Positions 21,736 through 31,381 of a stretch of DNA of 64,000 nucleotides are shown here, in pieces. A program made the position numbers and the translations under genes. Origin of the DNA: Schistocephalus solidus. Lineage: Eukaryota; Platyhelminthes; Cestoda; Diphyllobothriidea; Diphyllobothriidae. The DNA lies in contig WEDG01009028.1 of assembly GCA_017591395.1 (NCBI GenBank), positions 21,806-85,805 on the forward strand, given 5' to 3'. Positions within the stretch are counted from its first letter, which is position 1, and each line of letters opens with the position of its first letter. The notes below the pieces were generated by a model that had not been told where the DNA came from, did not search any database, and saw only the letters and a list, made by a program, of their open reading frames with translations.

Positions 21736-22420
21736 TGTAAGAAGAAATTAACCGCTTAAATTTATGGTCCAATAAATGGTTGCTGAGGTTTAACCTTGAG
21801 CAGTGTGTCGTACGGCAGCTCAAAACGAAGAAGGAGAGGGACAAGAAAGATACTCCACAATAATCCCTCATCGAGAGGTGCCTGTCAAATGTAACTGAAT
21901 AAAAAGACCTTGGAATAACCATTTTTCCTCCTTGAAACCCTCCGATTATTGCCTAGTGGCGGTCAAAAGGGCAACTGGGGTTCTGTTCACCAGTAAAAAA
22001 ATTAAGATATGAATAAGGAACAATTTGTAAAACTGTGCAGAGTCTTTATTCGTTCGCAACTTGAATTTGAAATCCAGGCGTGGTCGCCTAGTTAAAAAAG
22101 ATAATCAGTTACTAAAAAGACTTAAAAGAAGGGTGACAAAAATCCTGAATGGCGTAAATACCGACACCTATGTCCTTTATCTCATTTGCGGTGATTACCG
22201 GTAGCTCAGAGAAGATCTCATACATTCCTACGGAATGGGGAGAAACCGGAACTGCGTCCTGCACTTTGAAGATTTCTTTGCATCTCACATAGATGTTTGA
22301 AATCATTGTTTTTCGTAAAGAGTTATCCGTGCCTGGAAAAGTCTTCCCAACTTAATTATCATGGCGAACACGACAGCTGCATTTAAATACAAATTATATA
22401 CATATTTACATGAATGATAC
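21736..22420 (+). pseudogene. CR1-like RT C-terminal part, plus strand
   Basis: Plus strand after the insertion: LNLWSNKWLLRFNLEQC, TEYKDLGITI-like, KEQFVKLCRVFIRSQLEFEI, LKRLKRRVTKILNG (to about 22,155), then LREDLIHSYGMGRNRNCVLH, FEDFF and RVIRAWKSLPNLIIM, ending at a stop about 22,418. It is the natural continuation of the ORF1/EN element at 18.6-19.77 kb, but the end of EN and the RT palm are missing between the two pieces. Confidence 0.7.
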
Positions 22421-22429
22421 CGCTCAAAC

Positions 22430-23115
22430 GGGCAGGAAAGCATTGTCAGACCAAACAAACGCATAAGTCGAACCTACAAATAACAATGCTATCCATTATT
22501 TCACGTTATCTTTATATTTCAGGGACCTGTGATTTAATCCTATTTTTGTAAAAAATTGGCAGATTCGCAAAGGTGAGAGTTCCCAGATAAAATTCCTATA
22601 AAATTTGAAGAGCTCACCGGAAATGGTTTGTTTGCTCGCATACGTTTCGGAGAAGTTAGTCGGCTCACCCTGGTCAAAGTTTTTTCTGCATTTATTGAGT
22701 AGTGTTTTGAATGACAGACGGAACTTGTCGGCCTTTGATTTATCCATTTTTCTCTCGGTTGCTGCCTTCAACTTTGTGTTGGTATTTTTGCAGCTTAACG
22801 GCCGCTGGTGTTTCGTAACTTCATATTTAGCGAGGGTGCTTGGGAGCCTGACTCCTCTTCCGGTGGGTTCATTGCGAGGCCGTCTTCATTCAGATGTCTT
22901 TAGTCCGATGTGATCATTTTTTCCTGCTCTTTAGCATGTAATGACGCAGGACTTAACAGGCTGCTGGAAGATCTATATGCGTGTTGATAGAGACCACATC
23001 TGAATTTGATGCATCACGTCGAAGTCGTTTAGCTTTTGAGGTTCGTCGACCTATGATGGTCGCTTCATGAAACAAATTGATACAGCCATTGCGTGATTTT
23101 ACGATCTGCTGAAAG
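22430..23115 (-). pseudogene. Penelope-like element, region after GIY-YIG
   Basis: The minus strand translates as FHEATIIGRRTSKAKRL (23,115-23,030), SINTHIDLPAAC and VLRHYMLK, then LNEDGLAMNPPEEESGSQAP and a Lys-rich tail MDKSKADKFRLSFKTLLNKC. The same succession (AIIICRGTSQAKRL, CINMQINLQEAC, VLRHSMLK, LNEESLTINPPEEEASLQAP) follows the GIY-YIG domain at 34.3-34.8 kb on the plus strand. The two thus identify each other as the 3' part of one Penelope-like family. Several frames and stops. Confidence 0.6.
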
Positions 23116-23142
23116 TGCACAAGAAAACATCCTGATAGCTAT

Positions 23143-23240
23143 TCGGACGCGATTGGAATCTGACCGTACGAATTTTCGGGCACGAATCTGATCCGAAAAT
23201 TCGTATCACATTATTCAACCGCAAAATCCCTTATAGCAAT
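23143..23240. repeat. Left inverted-repeat end of EnSpm-like transposon (proposed)
   Basis: Its reverse complement contains GCGGTTGAATAATGTGATAC and GAATTTTCGGATC, matching plus-strand 27,012-27,045 (GCGGTTGAAAATG, ATACGAATTTTCGGATCCGA). It also ends in TCGCGTCCGAAT, matching CACGTCCGAATTG at 27,110. The pair lies either side of the transposase and DUF4806-like genes in inverted orientation. No clear CACT terminus or target duplication was seen. Confidence 0.5.
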
Positions 23241-23508
23241 GAACGAAGATTCGAGGCTCGAACGGTCTTACATCAATCGCATCTGGCATTTTATTGGTTG
23301 CTAGTGCACCTGGATGACGCGTCACTAAGGGCGCAAAAGAATGCGTGCAGCGTTGTTGGCAAATCGATCGGGCACTTAGCTATCAATCCCGCGCACGCCA
23401 TGCCACGCCATATCTTGCGCTCTCCTGCTGCAACGCGGTCGCTTAACTGCCTGCACCCCTGTTCTGTCTATACTGACCATTGATTTGCTTTTTTCGCAAA
23501 ATTTTTAG

Positions 23509-25550
23509 AGCATTATCTGAGAGAAAACTTAGTAGACGTGCCCAGAAAGGCTTTCGGGCTGATTTACGTCAAATTGCCGAGAATATTAGGGAAATGTATC
23601 CATCCGACTCATATTCATCGTCGTGAGATCTGACCACTTCCTCTAGTTCCTCATATGACGACTCGGACTCTGAGATTTCCTCATTTATGAGGAGACAAGT
23701 TGGACGTCAGCTATATCTGACGTGGCCGCAAACAAAACTCCAAGCACATCTACAATTGAAGAGGAACCTACGGTTCGAGAGGCCATGAGTTCATAGGTGA
23801 TACGCTCACGTATACCATTGATTCATCTCAACAGTCTTTTGAAAATTATCAGACGGCTGACCTTGGACCTTCTTGCCGACGCACGATTGCTGTTGGGTGG
23901 GGTAAGTGATGTTTCAACGGTAACGGCAAGGGGCAGTGGCGAGTACGTTCATTTAGGACTTGTAAAACAGTTAACTGAGCAGTTTCGAGACCCTACCAGG
24001 CGTCTGATAGGCAAAAGTGTTGTAAACTTATTTAGCTTTTGATGGGCTCCCCATACATAAGAAAACTAAGCAAGGGTTTTGGCCTATCCTAGGTAGAACT
24101 ATGGAACCCTTTTTTAGTGAAATATTTGTTGTGGGAATTTACTGTGGCTATGGAAAGCCCTCAGATGTACAAAATTTCTGAAGGCCCTCTCTAAAGAATT
24201 AAAATCTTTGGCCAGAGATTGTCTGCGTGTTTAAAATATAAAGGGGTCCCTTGGGTTTCGTTTAGCAGCTGTTATTTGCGATGCTCCAGTGAGAGCTTTT
24301 ATTAAGCAAATCAAAAATGTGAACGCCTATTATGGTTGTGAGAGGTGTTGCGTTAAAGGCGATTGCGTAGATAAAGTAGTATATGATGGCATCTCAGAGC
24401 GTTTGAGGACGGATGCCAATTTCCTCTCCGTAATAGATGACTGACATCGTATCGGCACTTCACCATTGCTAGCATGTCAGGTGGGAACGATTTCTTTCTT
24501 TCCGCTAGATCCTCTAAATTTAGTTTACCTGGGTGTAATGCGACGTATTCTGAACTTGTGATTGAAAAGCCCAAGAGAAGTGCATTTACGGTTGTCACCT
24601 GAGGCAATATCTACGGTGAATGATAGATTTAAGTCACTTAATGCCTACTTGCCACGGGAATTTTCACAGCGCGCAAGGTCTTTTACTGATAACGATACCT
24701 GGAAGTGCACTGAACTGCGTCATTTTCTTCTGTGCACTGGTATAGTCGTCCTTAAAGATGTCCTTCACAAAAGATATTGGAAGCAATTTTTACCATTGTT
24801 CACGGCAATACGCTGTCTTGTTCTTCCCCATTCGTGCTAAGAATGGGTGCCCTACTGTAGGCAGCTGTTGAAAATGTTTGTAGAAAAATATTCGTCCTTA
24901 TATTGTTAGTCGGAAATGATGTACAACTTTCACAGCATTGTTCATCTACCGGATGATGTCCAACGGCATGGTCCACTTGATAGTTTCTCGTCATTTCCTT
25001 TTGAAAGTTATCTAGGACAAAATGAAGCGCATGCTTAGGAAACCATCACAGCCACTTCATAAAGTTATTCGTAGGCTAGGAGAATTGCAGGCAGAGCGGC
25101 GGCCGTTAAGTGGTCTATCAGAACACCACGATGGGCCACTACCACCATCGGGTGGTTCGTTTACACAGTTTCAGTATATTAAGAGCAAAAGCTTAATAAC
25201 TGGTACGACGCCATCAAATGGGTCACTTCTGGTAGGCGATAAATAAGTATGTGTGCAGAATCTTGTCCGCTATTTGAGTGGTGACATAGGCTTAGTGTTT
25301 GTAGAGTATGAAAATGTTGAGGATTTTTTTGATTATCCTGAGAGCTCGTCATTTATTAACGTTTAAAAGCTACATTAGGGAACGTACTCAAACCAAGCCC
25401 ATTGCCGTCCACCGTCCGGAAATACGCATGCTTGCCCCTTAAATGGTCATCTGGTCTTAATCAAAATCACTGGACGACGGGACTCGGAGGACTGACATCA
25501 GCCAAGCATGCCGCAGACTATAAATATTTTGAAGACTACGTCGGATAGTA
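23509..25550 (+). pseudogene. EnSpm/CACTA-like transposase (animal type), copy 1, decayed
   Basis: After a possible 3' splice site (TTTTTAG at 23,502-23,508) the plus strand gives ALSERKLSRRAQKGFRADLR, an Asp/Ser-rich stretch, DGLPIHKKTKQGFWPILGR (about 24,035-24,095), EIFVVGIYCGYGKPSDVQNF, an AAVICDAPVRAFIKQIKN block, VNAYYGCERCCVKGDCVDK, LSPEAISTVNDRFKSLNAYL, WKCTELRHFLLCTGIVVLKD, NFHSIVHLPDD, SFSSFPFESYLGQMKRMLRK, and a C-terminal EDFFDYPESS region with KYACLPLKW. This motif order is what I recall for animal transposases related to EnSpm/CACTA; the superfamily name is an inference. At least four stops or frameshifts are seen. Confidence 0.6.
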
Positions 25551-25739
25551 ATTTTCCCTCATATTCTCGTAGTAGGTTTTTTATTTCACTGTTACTTTCA
25601 CCTTTCAACGGTCGCTTTCCACCAATCCTACAACCCAACAGTCCCGCAGCTATTGATTCGTGGACAGAGAAGGGAGGCAGTGAATGATTAGATAGTTTTT
25701 GCATTCCTAATCTTTATTTTTCCTGTAGCTCATTATTTC

Positions 25740-26629
25740 TGAAGATGGATTTCATACTGGGCGTCCCAGAAGGACGAAAGGAAATGCCCTATAGATTCAA
25801 ACGTTTTCGTTACGAACACCTCATCCCTCTCGTCGTCATCGGTAAACAGAACAATTACCACCGTTACCATTTTTAGGACAATTCATCTGGTAGCAGCGGT
25901 TCTAGCATAATTATGCCTATTGCCCAGTCTCCTTAACATGCGGTTAAGCCATTTCCTTCCATAGATAATCTTCCTAGATGGGATTTGGTGCAAACGAAAA
26001 AGGCGACGTGGTAATAAAACAAGAAGACCCAGCCGATCAGCCATCAAAGCAAGTCTTCGATGGATAATGCAAAGCCAAATGCAAGAAATAAGGCTTTTGC
26101 AGGCTTTTAAAGTGGAGGTGGCGACCACACGGCATCACCTGGGCGAGCACATGGGAAGCTGCGGCACACATGCCACCCAGCCTACTGCAAGGGGTCCGAT
26201 TGGGAAACAAATATCGACCCTTGACGAAGTAGAGACCCTGGCCAAAGCCGTCTCAGACAGGGCATATAGGCAGCAATTGGTAGGTTGTCTGGACATTACT
26301 TACCATCTAACTAGGTTACCCATTTGGCCTCCCTTGGCGGCGATAGCGTCAGCAATTTTGCTGATCGCGTTTTCACAGCCCTCTTCGCCGATGAGGTGAC
26401 CTACCGATTAACTTTCTACGGTCACCACCAGGACAAGAAGGCCTTTATCATTTACCCTTTATACGAACTTCTTTTGGGTAAGAAAATTTTCATTATTAAC
26501 TAATTCATGTGCACCGCAGACGTGTTCAATCTTTTGAATAACCCGCAAAAGGCGGATAAATTGCAGCTGGAACGAGCTTTCAAAAATGCATTTAAAAGGC
26601 ATATGACCGACTGCAGAAAAGGGGCTTAA
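25740..26629 (+). pseudogene. DUF4806-like second gene of the transposon, with 42-nt intron
   Basis: Plus-strand pieces are a possible exon from about 25,876 (after TTTTTAG; DNSSGSSGSSIIMPIA), TLDEVETLAKAVSDRAYRQQ (26,218-26,280), then in a shifted frame VFTALFADEVTYRLTFYGHH and KKAFIIYPLYELLL to 26,477. An intron GTAAG...CGCAG lies at 26,478-26,519; a final exon 26,520-26,629 encodes KADKLQLERAFKNAFKR and a stop. The EVE-LSD-...-Q-LV pattern and the TYRLTFYG-KKAF block look like DUF4806 proteins, which often accompany such transposons. Without splicing the frame ends in the intron. Confidence 0.55.
26478..26519 (+). other. Conserved 42-nt intron (copy 1)
   Basis: It starts GTAAGAAAATTTTC and ends GCACCGCAG, phase 1. 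Removal joins LLL to DVFNLLNNPQ in frame; retention gives a TAA. The second copy has an intron of exactly the same length and phase at 28,650-28,691. Confidence 0.7.
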
Positions 26630-26719
26630 AGGCAGCCCATGGGCACTGCGCTGACGGTTAATAGATTTGAATTATCAACGTTGTATACAAAAATTGACTA
26701 CATAAAAACATGCGCATTG

Positions 26720-27440
26720 TTTACTCACCACCAGTAATTTCATTGGCTTTGATTGCAGGGTGGATACCCAATTAAATGGCTGAGGGATTGCCGGGTCCGT
26801 CAACACAGGACATCTGATTTGGAGACATTTATAAGATTTATTTTTGTACACATACGCTTTGCATATTTTTAAACAATATATATTTTACCTGAACACTCAG
26901 TCTTTCGAGAGTCATCTTATTATGAATAACTATTCTATTAGAATGAGGATCGTTTTGTAACTGTTAAGCTAGTATGGACGTCTACTAAAGGAGTAAGGGG
27001 TTCCGGTGTGCGGTTGAAAATGAAATACGAATTTTCGGATCCGAGTCGAGTCCGATTTCATAGTCATGGTCGGATCCGTTTCGCGTCCGACTAATCGTAC
27101 AGTCGGATCCGATTAGAATCCGATTCACGTCCGAATTGTGATTAGGGAATAGAGCCCCTTACTCCTTTGGTAGACCCCCAATTAGGTAAACGGTTGAAAA
27201 TCGGCCCCCATTGCATTCTACACAATATTTAACAATGATAAGGTGACACTTGAAAGACTGAGCAAGCAAGTAAAACATATTTTGTTTAAAAATATGTTAA
27301 AAATTACGTATACAAAAGTACTTTTTAATGTTTATCCAATCCTGTGTCGACGGGCCTGGGATCCCATCCACCTTTTCGTTGGGTCTCCCCTCTGAAATGA
27401 AAAGGGAATGAAATTAATGTGGCGGTGCGAAAACAATTAC
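26720..27440. repeat. Imperfect palindrome: ~285-bp arms, ~146-bp TCCGA-rich loop
   Basis: Arms at about 26,720-27,003 and 27,150-27,440 are inverted copies. Matching blocks include CATATTTTTAAACAATATAT with its partner near 27,285, CTCAGTCTTTC with its partner near 27,255, and the inner 21-bp pair GTCTACTAAAGGAGTAAGGGG (26,982) and its complement ending at 27,172. The loop carries at least six TCGGA/TCCGA units. The left arm is the 3' flank of the transposon copy 1 gene, so the right arm is an inverted third copy of that flank. Confidence 0.65.
27027..27138. repeat. Cluster of GTCGGATCCG / TCCGA motifs
   Basis: ATTTTCGGATCCGAGTCGAG, GGTCGGATCCG, GCGTCCGACTAATCG, AGTCGGATCCGATTAG, AATCCGATTCACGTCCGAAT follow one another within 112 bp. 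Fewer copies occur at the left end (23,150-23,210). Spaced repeats of this kind are typical of subterminal transposase-binding regions in EnSpm/CACTA elements; that role is inferred here. Confidence 0.55.
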
Positions 27441-27867
27441 TTTTGAAATGCCTAGTAGAGGATAATCACCTGGTTTTTTGGTACACCTTCTGGGTATGAG
27501 CAAGCCATAGCTGGTGTAAAGTGACCTTCAAGACTCATAAACGCCTATTTCCTGGCTACACGCAATGGCTCCCACTTTACTTTTTTGTAAATCCATTATC
27601 TAAAAATCAGTTTTTTTCTGCTGTTGAAACTAATTATAAAAAATTATGATTATTTTACATTTTCAAATGCTTTTTGATAGCGTCTTTATTTTTATACATA
27701 ATTTTATGATTTTTAAAGACTTTGCTTTAAAACTAATTTGCAAACTCATTTTTTATCTCTGCCTGTTAGTAGTATAGGATTTAGTAGTATATATTTTGCG
27801 TTTTTACCATCATGTATGCTCGACGTAATTCGGATGCGCAACAAGCCTGATGCCTAGGCTTTGATCT
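27441..27867. other. A+T-rich stretch, nothing recognised
   Basis: About 430 bp with several short palindrome-like AT runs (AAATTATGATTATTTTACAT) and no open frame or known motif. Confidence 0.4.
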
Positions 27868-28430
27868 AGCTTTACGACACGACTAGTACTAGTTGTTTCA
27901 TAAAGCTAGATAAAATATAATCAACTGTATATTATCAAATGAGAATATGACAACAGTAGGACACCATTGAAAGTTTCTTACCGTTGAACGTTTCTTGCTC
28001 CTAATAAATTTCCCAATTTTTTAGCGATAAGTTCAACTAAGTCTAATTAGTCGGCAGACCCCACACCGGAATCGACTGCACTCGCATCTGATTGGAAGTG
28101 CCTATCCCTTCGAATCGACCCCAGACGCTTCTGCCTCTGTCAAATGAATACTCTCGAACGTCTATAACAGACTATTCTTGACCCTAACAATTCTTACCTA
28201 GATACATTCATCCCCATTCTGTATAGCTGTTTTATTTGAAAATTTCGTTATTTCTAAACCTTGATAGGCAGGTTTTTCACTTAAAACAATTTCCTCATTT
28301 TAAACACGGCTATTTAAGCTAACAACAAAAACAAAGCTAAAGTGGTAACTGAAAGAGAAGCTTGTTTTAGGTTTTTTCCTGTGTTCTAGGGATTTGACGG
28401 TGCCCAAGAAGGGCTCAATCAATGAACCTA
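27868..28430. mobile_element. Unclassified ~560-bp mobile repeat (copy 2, inverted)
   Basis: Reverse-complement relative of 6,206-6,793. Shared blocks include GTTGAACGTTTCTTGCTCC, GTCGGCAGACCCCACACCGG, AATCAGATGCGAG (as complement), CAGTCGATTCCGG and GACGTTCGA. The end near 27,868-27,905 has AGCTTTATGAAACAACTAGT (as complement), where copy 1 has the tandemly duplicated 21-mer. Confidence 0.65.
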
Positions 28431-28499
28431 TTTATATATTAAAGGCACCAAAACCAACGGCATTTTATGTAGGCAATTTTTTTGACAAGTCGATATGTA

Positions 28500-28793
28500 T
28501 AATCGACTAAGTGTCAACACTCTTGCCATGGGTTGCCTTTACGCCCCTTTTGTGCAGTCGATCATATGCCTTCTTACAGGCATTTTTGAAAGCTCGTTCC
28601 CGCTGCAATTTATCAGCTTTAAGTAAATTACTCCACCGATTTAACACCCCTGTGGTTCACATGATTAAGTAATTAATTATAAATTTCTTACCCAAAATAA
28701 CTTCGTATAAGTGGAAACTGAAAAAGACCTTCCTACCATATAATATTAGGCCTTGGGTCAACTCGTCTGCGAACAGGGCTGTAAAAATCCGAT
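28500..28793 (-). pseudogene. DUF4806-like gene, 3' part, copy 2 (below the CR1 insertion)
   Basis: The minus strand reads FTALFADELTQGLILYGRKV and HLYEVILG (to 28,692), an intron 28,691-28,650, then ADKLQRERAFKNACKKAYDR and GVKATHGKSVDT with a stop at about 28,520. Copy 1 has the same residues in the same order. The N-terminal side is cut at 28,793 by the CR1 element and resumes at 31,025. Confidence 0.6.
28650..28691 (-). other. Conserved 42-nt intron (copy 2)
   Basis: Minus strand GTAAGAAATTTATAATTAAT to CATGTGAACCACAG; same length and phase as in copy 1. Reading through it gives a TGA stop. The flanking exons are more similar between copies than the intron middle. Confidence 0.7.
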
Positions 28794-31024
28794 AAGTTTT
28801 ATCTGTTAAACGGATTCTTTCCTGACTCATGGAAGACATCTATTATTCTTCCTGTCTTCAAGTCGGGATCTCGTTCGGACGTAAATACTTATCGAGGCGT
28901 TCAAAAACCCCCGCTCTAGCAAACCTTCTTGAAAAAAAATTAATTTTAATATAATTCTCGACTTTTGCTTAAAAAATAAGCTCTTAAGCGACTCGCAATA
29001 TGGTTTTCTACCTGGAAGATCATGTGAAGTGTGTCACTTAGCTTTTCTTAACCTCGTCACTTCCATTCGTAATGAGCAACAGTCAGTGGTTGCGATCTAC
29101 TTTGACCTGAGCAAAGCCTTTGACAAGGTACCGCACAGACGTCTTCTGGTGAAACTGGAAGCCGTTGGCATCCAGTCTCCTCTCCTTGACTTCATTGGTT
29201 CCTACTTGTCTAACCGCAGCCAGAAGGTCTTAGTAGGTACTGGCTACTCGATGCCTCAGTCGATCACGAGTGGCATTTTTCAAGGCACGGTTCTAGGTCC
29301 CCTTCTCTTCATTCTGTACATAAACGAAATTTCAACTTTACTGACAAATTTACAAAATTTCGTTTTACGCTGACGATCTGAAGTGCATTTATTCATTTTC
29401 TAAAGACACTGTCAATAGTTCCGTTGATAAAATCAACACGGATCTACTTATACTCTCACGTTGGAGCTGTACTTGGCAGATGGAGTTTTCTTCATCCAAG
29501 AGTAGTTTCATGTGTTTCGGCCCCGCCAAACTTCCTGCACCCTTAGTATTTCAAAAAAGTACACTTTTAGAACGATCAATCATAAAAGACTAAGGTCTAA
29601 GTTACGCGAATAAGCTAGCATTATTACCTCATGCAGATCGAATTTCTGCAAAGGCTGCACAGATATGTGGTTTTATATCACATAATTTCTTACTTCCGGA
29701 AATAAAATTAAACTTGTACCGCATGTTTGTTCTTCCTATCCTAGAATACTGCTGTCCTCTCTTTGGGCTGATGAACGCCTCTGACCGCAGTAAGATTGGA
29801 AAAGTTCAGAGGGTTTTTACTCGAAGATTATTTTCTCTTCCTGGATCCAGGATCTCTTATACGGATAAATGCCAGTTAGTAAACATTAAATTTCTGTGGG
29901 TTAGAAGACTCGAAGCCGGTCTCTGCTTCCTTTTTCGTGTTACTCTAGCCCAAATCTCTCACGAATTAACGCTCTCGCTCCGGTAGATCGACTCTGTGCC
30001 ACTCGTAATTCTTCCATGATCATTTCACCACCCCTTAACTCCACAACTAATCGTTCTCATTTTTTTGCCTCCAAATATGCTTTCATCTGGAATAATCTTC
30101 CACTGCAAATTAGGTTGTCGTCTAAATTAGCTATTTTCAAAACAAAATTACCCAAACATTTAACTTCGGAAGATATAAAGTCCTTATTGTCTGTTTCCTT
30201 CCCAAACTCGCAACTTTTGGATTTTCAAAAGAGTCCTCCTGGTATTTGAGGCAGCTCCCTTGATGTTATATTGGTCTCTAATTATATTTTCATCATCCTC
30301 TGCAGAGTCAATATTTGCATTCACTTTTCCGTCCCCTCCTTTTAAACTAGCATCGCCAACTCTTGAAAACTTTGATACTTTCCTCCGATTTTGCATCCCC
30401 GACGATGGTCTCCAGGTTTCCGTTGATGATCAAGGTGGGTTCTGATGGTTTTGCCTCTTTGATTGGTGGACTATGCACTCAGCAAGGTCGCATCTCGTTG
30501 ATGATCTCATGACCTCTACCGTCCCTTCTTCGTTTTGACCCTGGTGCCCACGATGAGTTCCTCCTCTCTCACCTCCCCTGGCGGTTACAAACAGTAGCTC
30601 TGACTGCTATATTATCTCTCACACGACAAGGAGCGTTCCGAACCCTCATACGTTGTCAACAACATCACAATACTATATCATTGCATCTAGCTATTAATTT
30701 TTTAGTGAATCAGTTTTTATCACCTAATTGTTTTTTTAAATCGGTGGCTCACCTAACTCATCCTCCGATTTAACCGTAGGAGTTTTTTTTACTGCTTCTT
30801 TTCTAGTTCACCCTTTAAGTCAAATATTGTTGACTTTTGTTTTAAAAATGGCAAATCGTTCTGAATCGGATATGCCTACCATATTATTCATTTCCACTGT
30901 TAATATGGCTGCTCACATAGTGCAGCAATTATTCACTTTGTATTTATTTAAACCGCGATACTTAGTTTAAATTATGGGGCTCTCTGGGCCCTAAATATAA
31001 AATTTATTTATTTATTATTTATTT
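28794..31024 (+). mobile_element. 2.23-kb 5'-truncated CR1-like insertion, (TTTA)n tail
   Basis: Plus strand from LLNGFFPDSWKTSIILPVFK through RT to the 3' end GGGGCTCTCTGGGCCCTAAA and a TTTATTTATTTATTATTTAT tail. It splits transposon copy 2: the sequence left of 28,793 and right of 31,025 is contiguous in copy 1 at 26,366-26,372. Little or no target-site duplication is visible. Coordinates are exact to a few bases. Confidence 0.85.
28805..30249 (+). pseudogene. CR1-like reverse transcriptase, youngest family A relative in the window
   Basis: 29,029-29,373 is open: SIRNEQQSVVAIYFDLSKAF, DKVPHRRLLVKLEAVGIQ, LDFIGSYLSNRSQKVLVG and GTVLGPLLFILYINEIS. One missing base before the catalytic motif shifts the frame; then YADDLKCIYSFSKDTV reads on to one TAA near 29,592. 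The thumb at 29,714-29,986 has MFVLPILEYCCPLFGLM and VRRLEAGLCFLFRV. The C-terminus at 30,016-30,249 has FASKYAFIWNNLPLQIRLSS and ends SPPGI. Damage is light (about two frameshifts and one or two stops). Confidence 0.85.
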
Positions 31025-31250
31025 ATCAGCAAAACTACTGACGCGATCGCCGTCTAGGGAGGCCAATTGGGTAATCTTGTAAGATAGTTCCTAATGTGCA
31101 GGCCACCTACCAATTTCTCCCTGCATGCCTTGTCTGCGACGTATCAGTCAGGGCCTCTACTTCATCAAGGGTCACCATTTATTTAAATATCAGACCACTT
31201 GAGGTTGGCTGGGCGCATGGAGACCGGAGCTACAAAGTGGCTCTTTCTAA
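31025..31250 (-). pseudogene. DUF4806-like gene, N-terminal part, copy 2 (above the CR1 insertion)
   Basis: Minus strand VTLDEVEALTDTSQTRHAGR, then WVACTLGTILQDYPIGLPRR, parallel to copy 1 at 26,215-26,360. It is interrupted at 31,025 by the CR1 tail. Frame damage is present. Confidence 0.55.
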
Positions 31251-31381
31251 CGATGCCGTATGGTCACAACCTCCCCTTTGAGATCTTATCAATGCCTCAT
31301 TTCTTGCAGTTGGAATTGCATTAACCACCTAAGATGTGATTTCACTGATGGTCGGCTGTAGCGTGCGTTTCTATTACCACG

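Noticed and set aside
24240..25370. piggyBac transposase
   Set aside because: First thought from the DDE-like fragments, but DGLPIHKK...FWPILG, DAPVRAFIK...YYGCERC and NFHSIVHLPDD...SFSSFPFESYL fit the EnSpm/CACTA-like animal family, not piggyBac.
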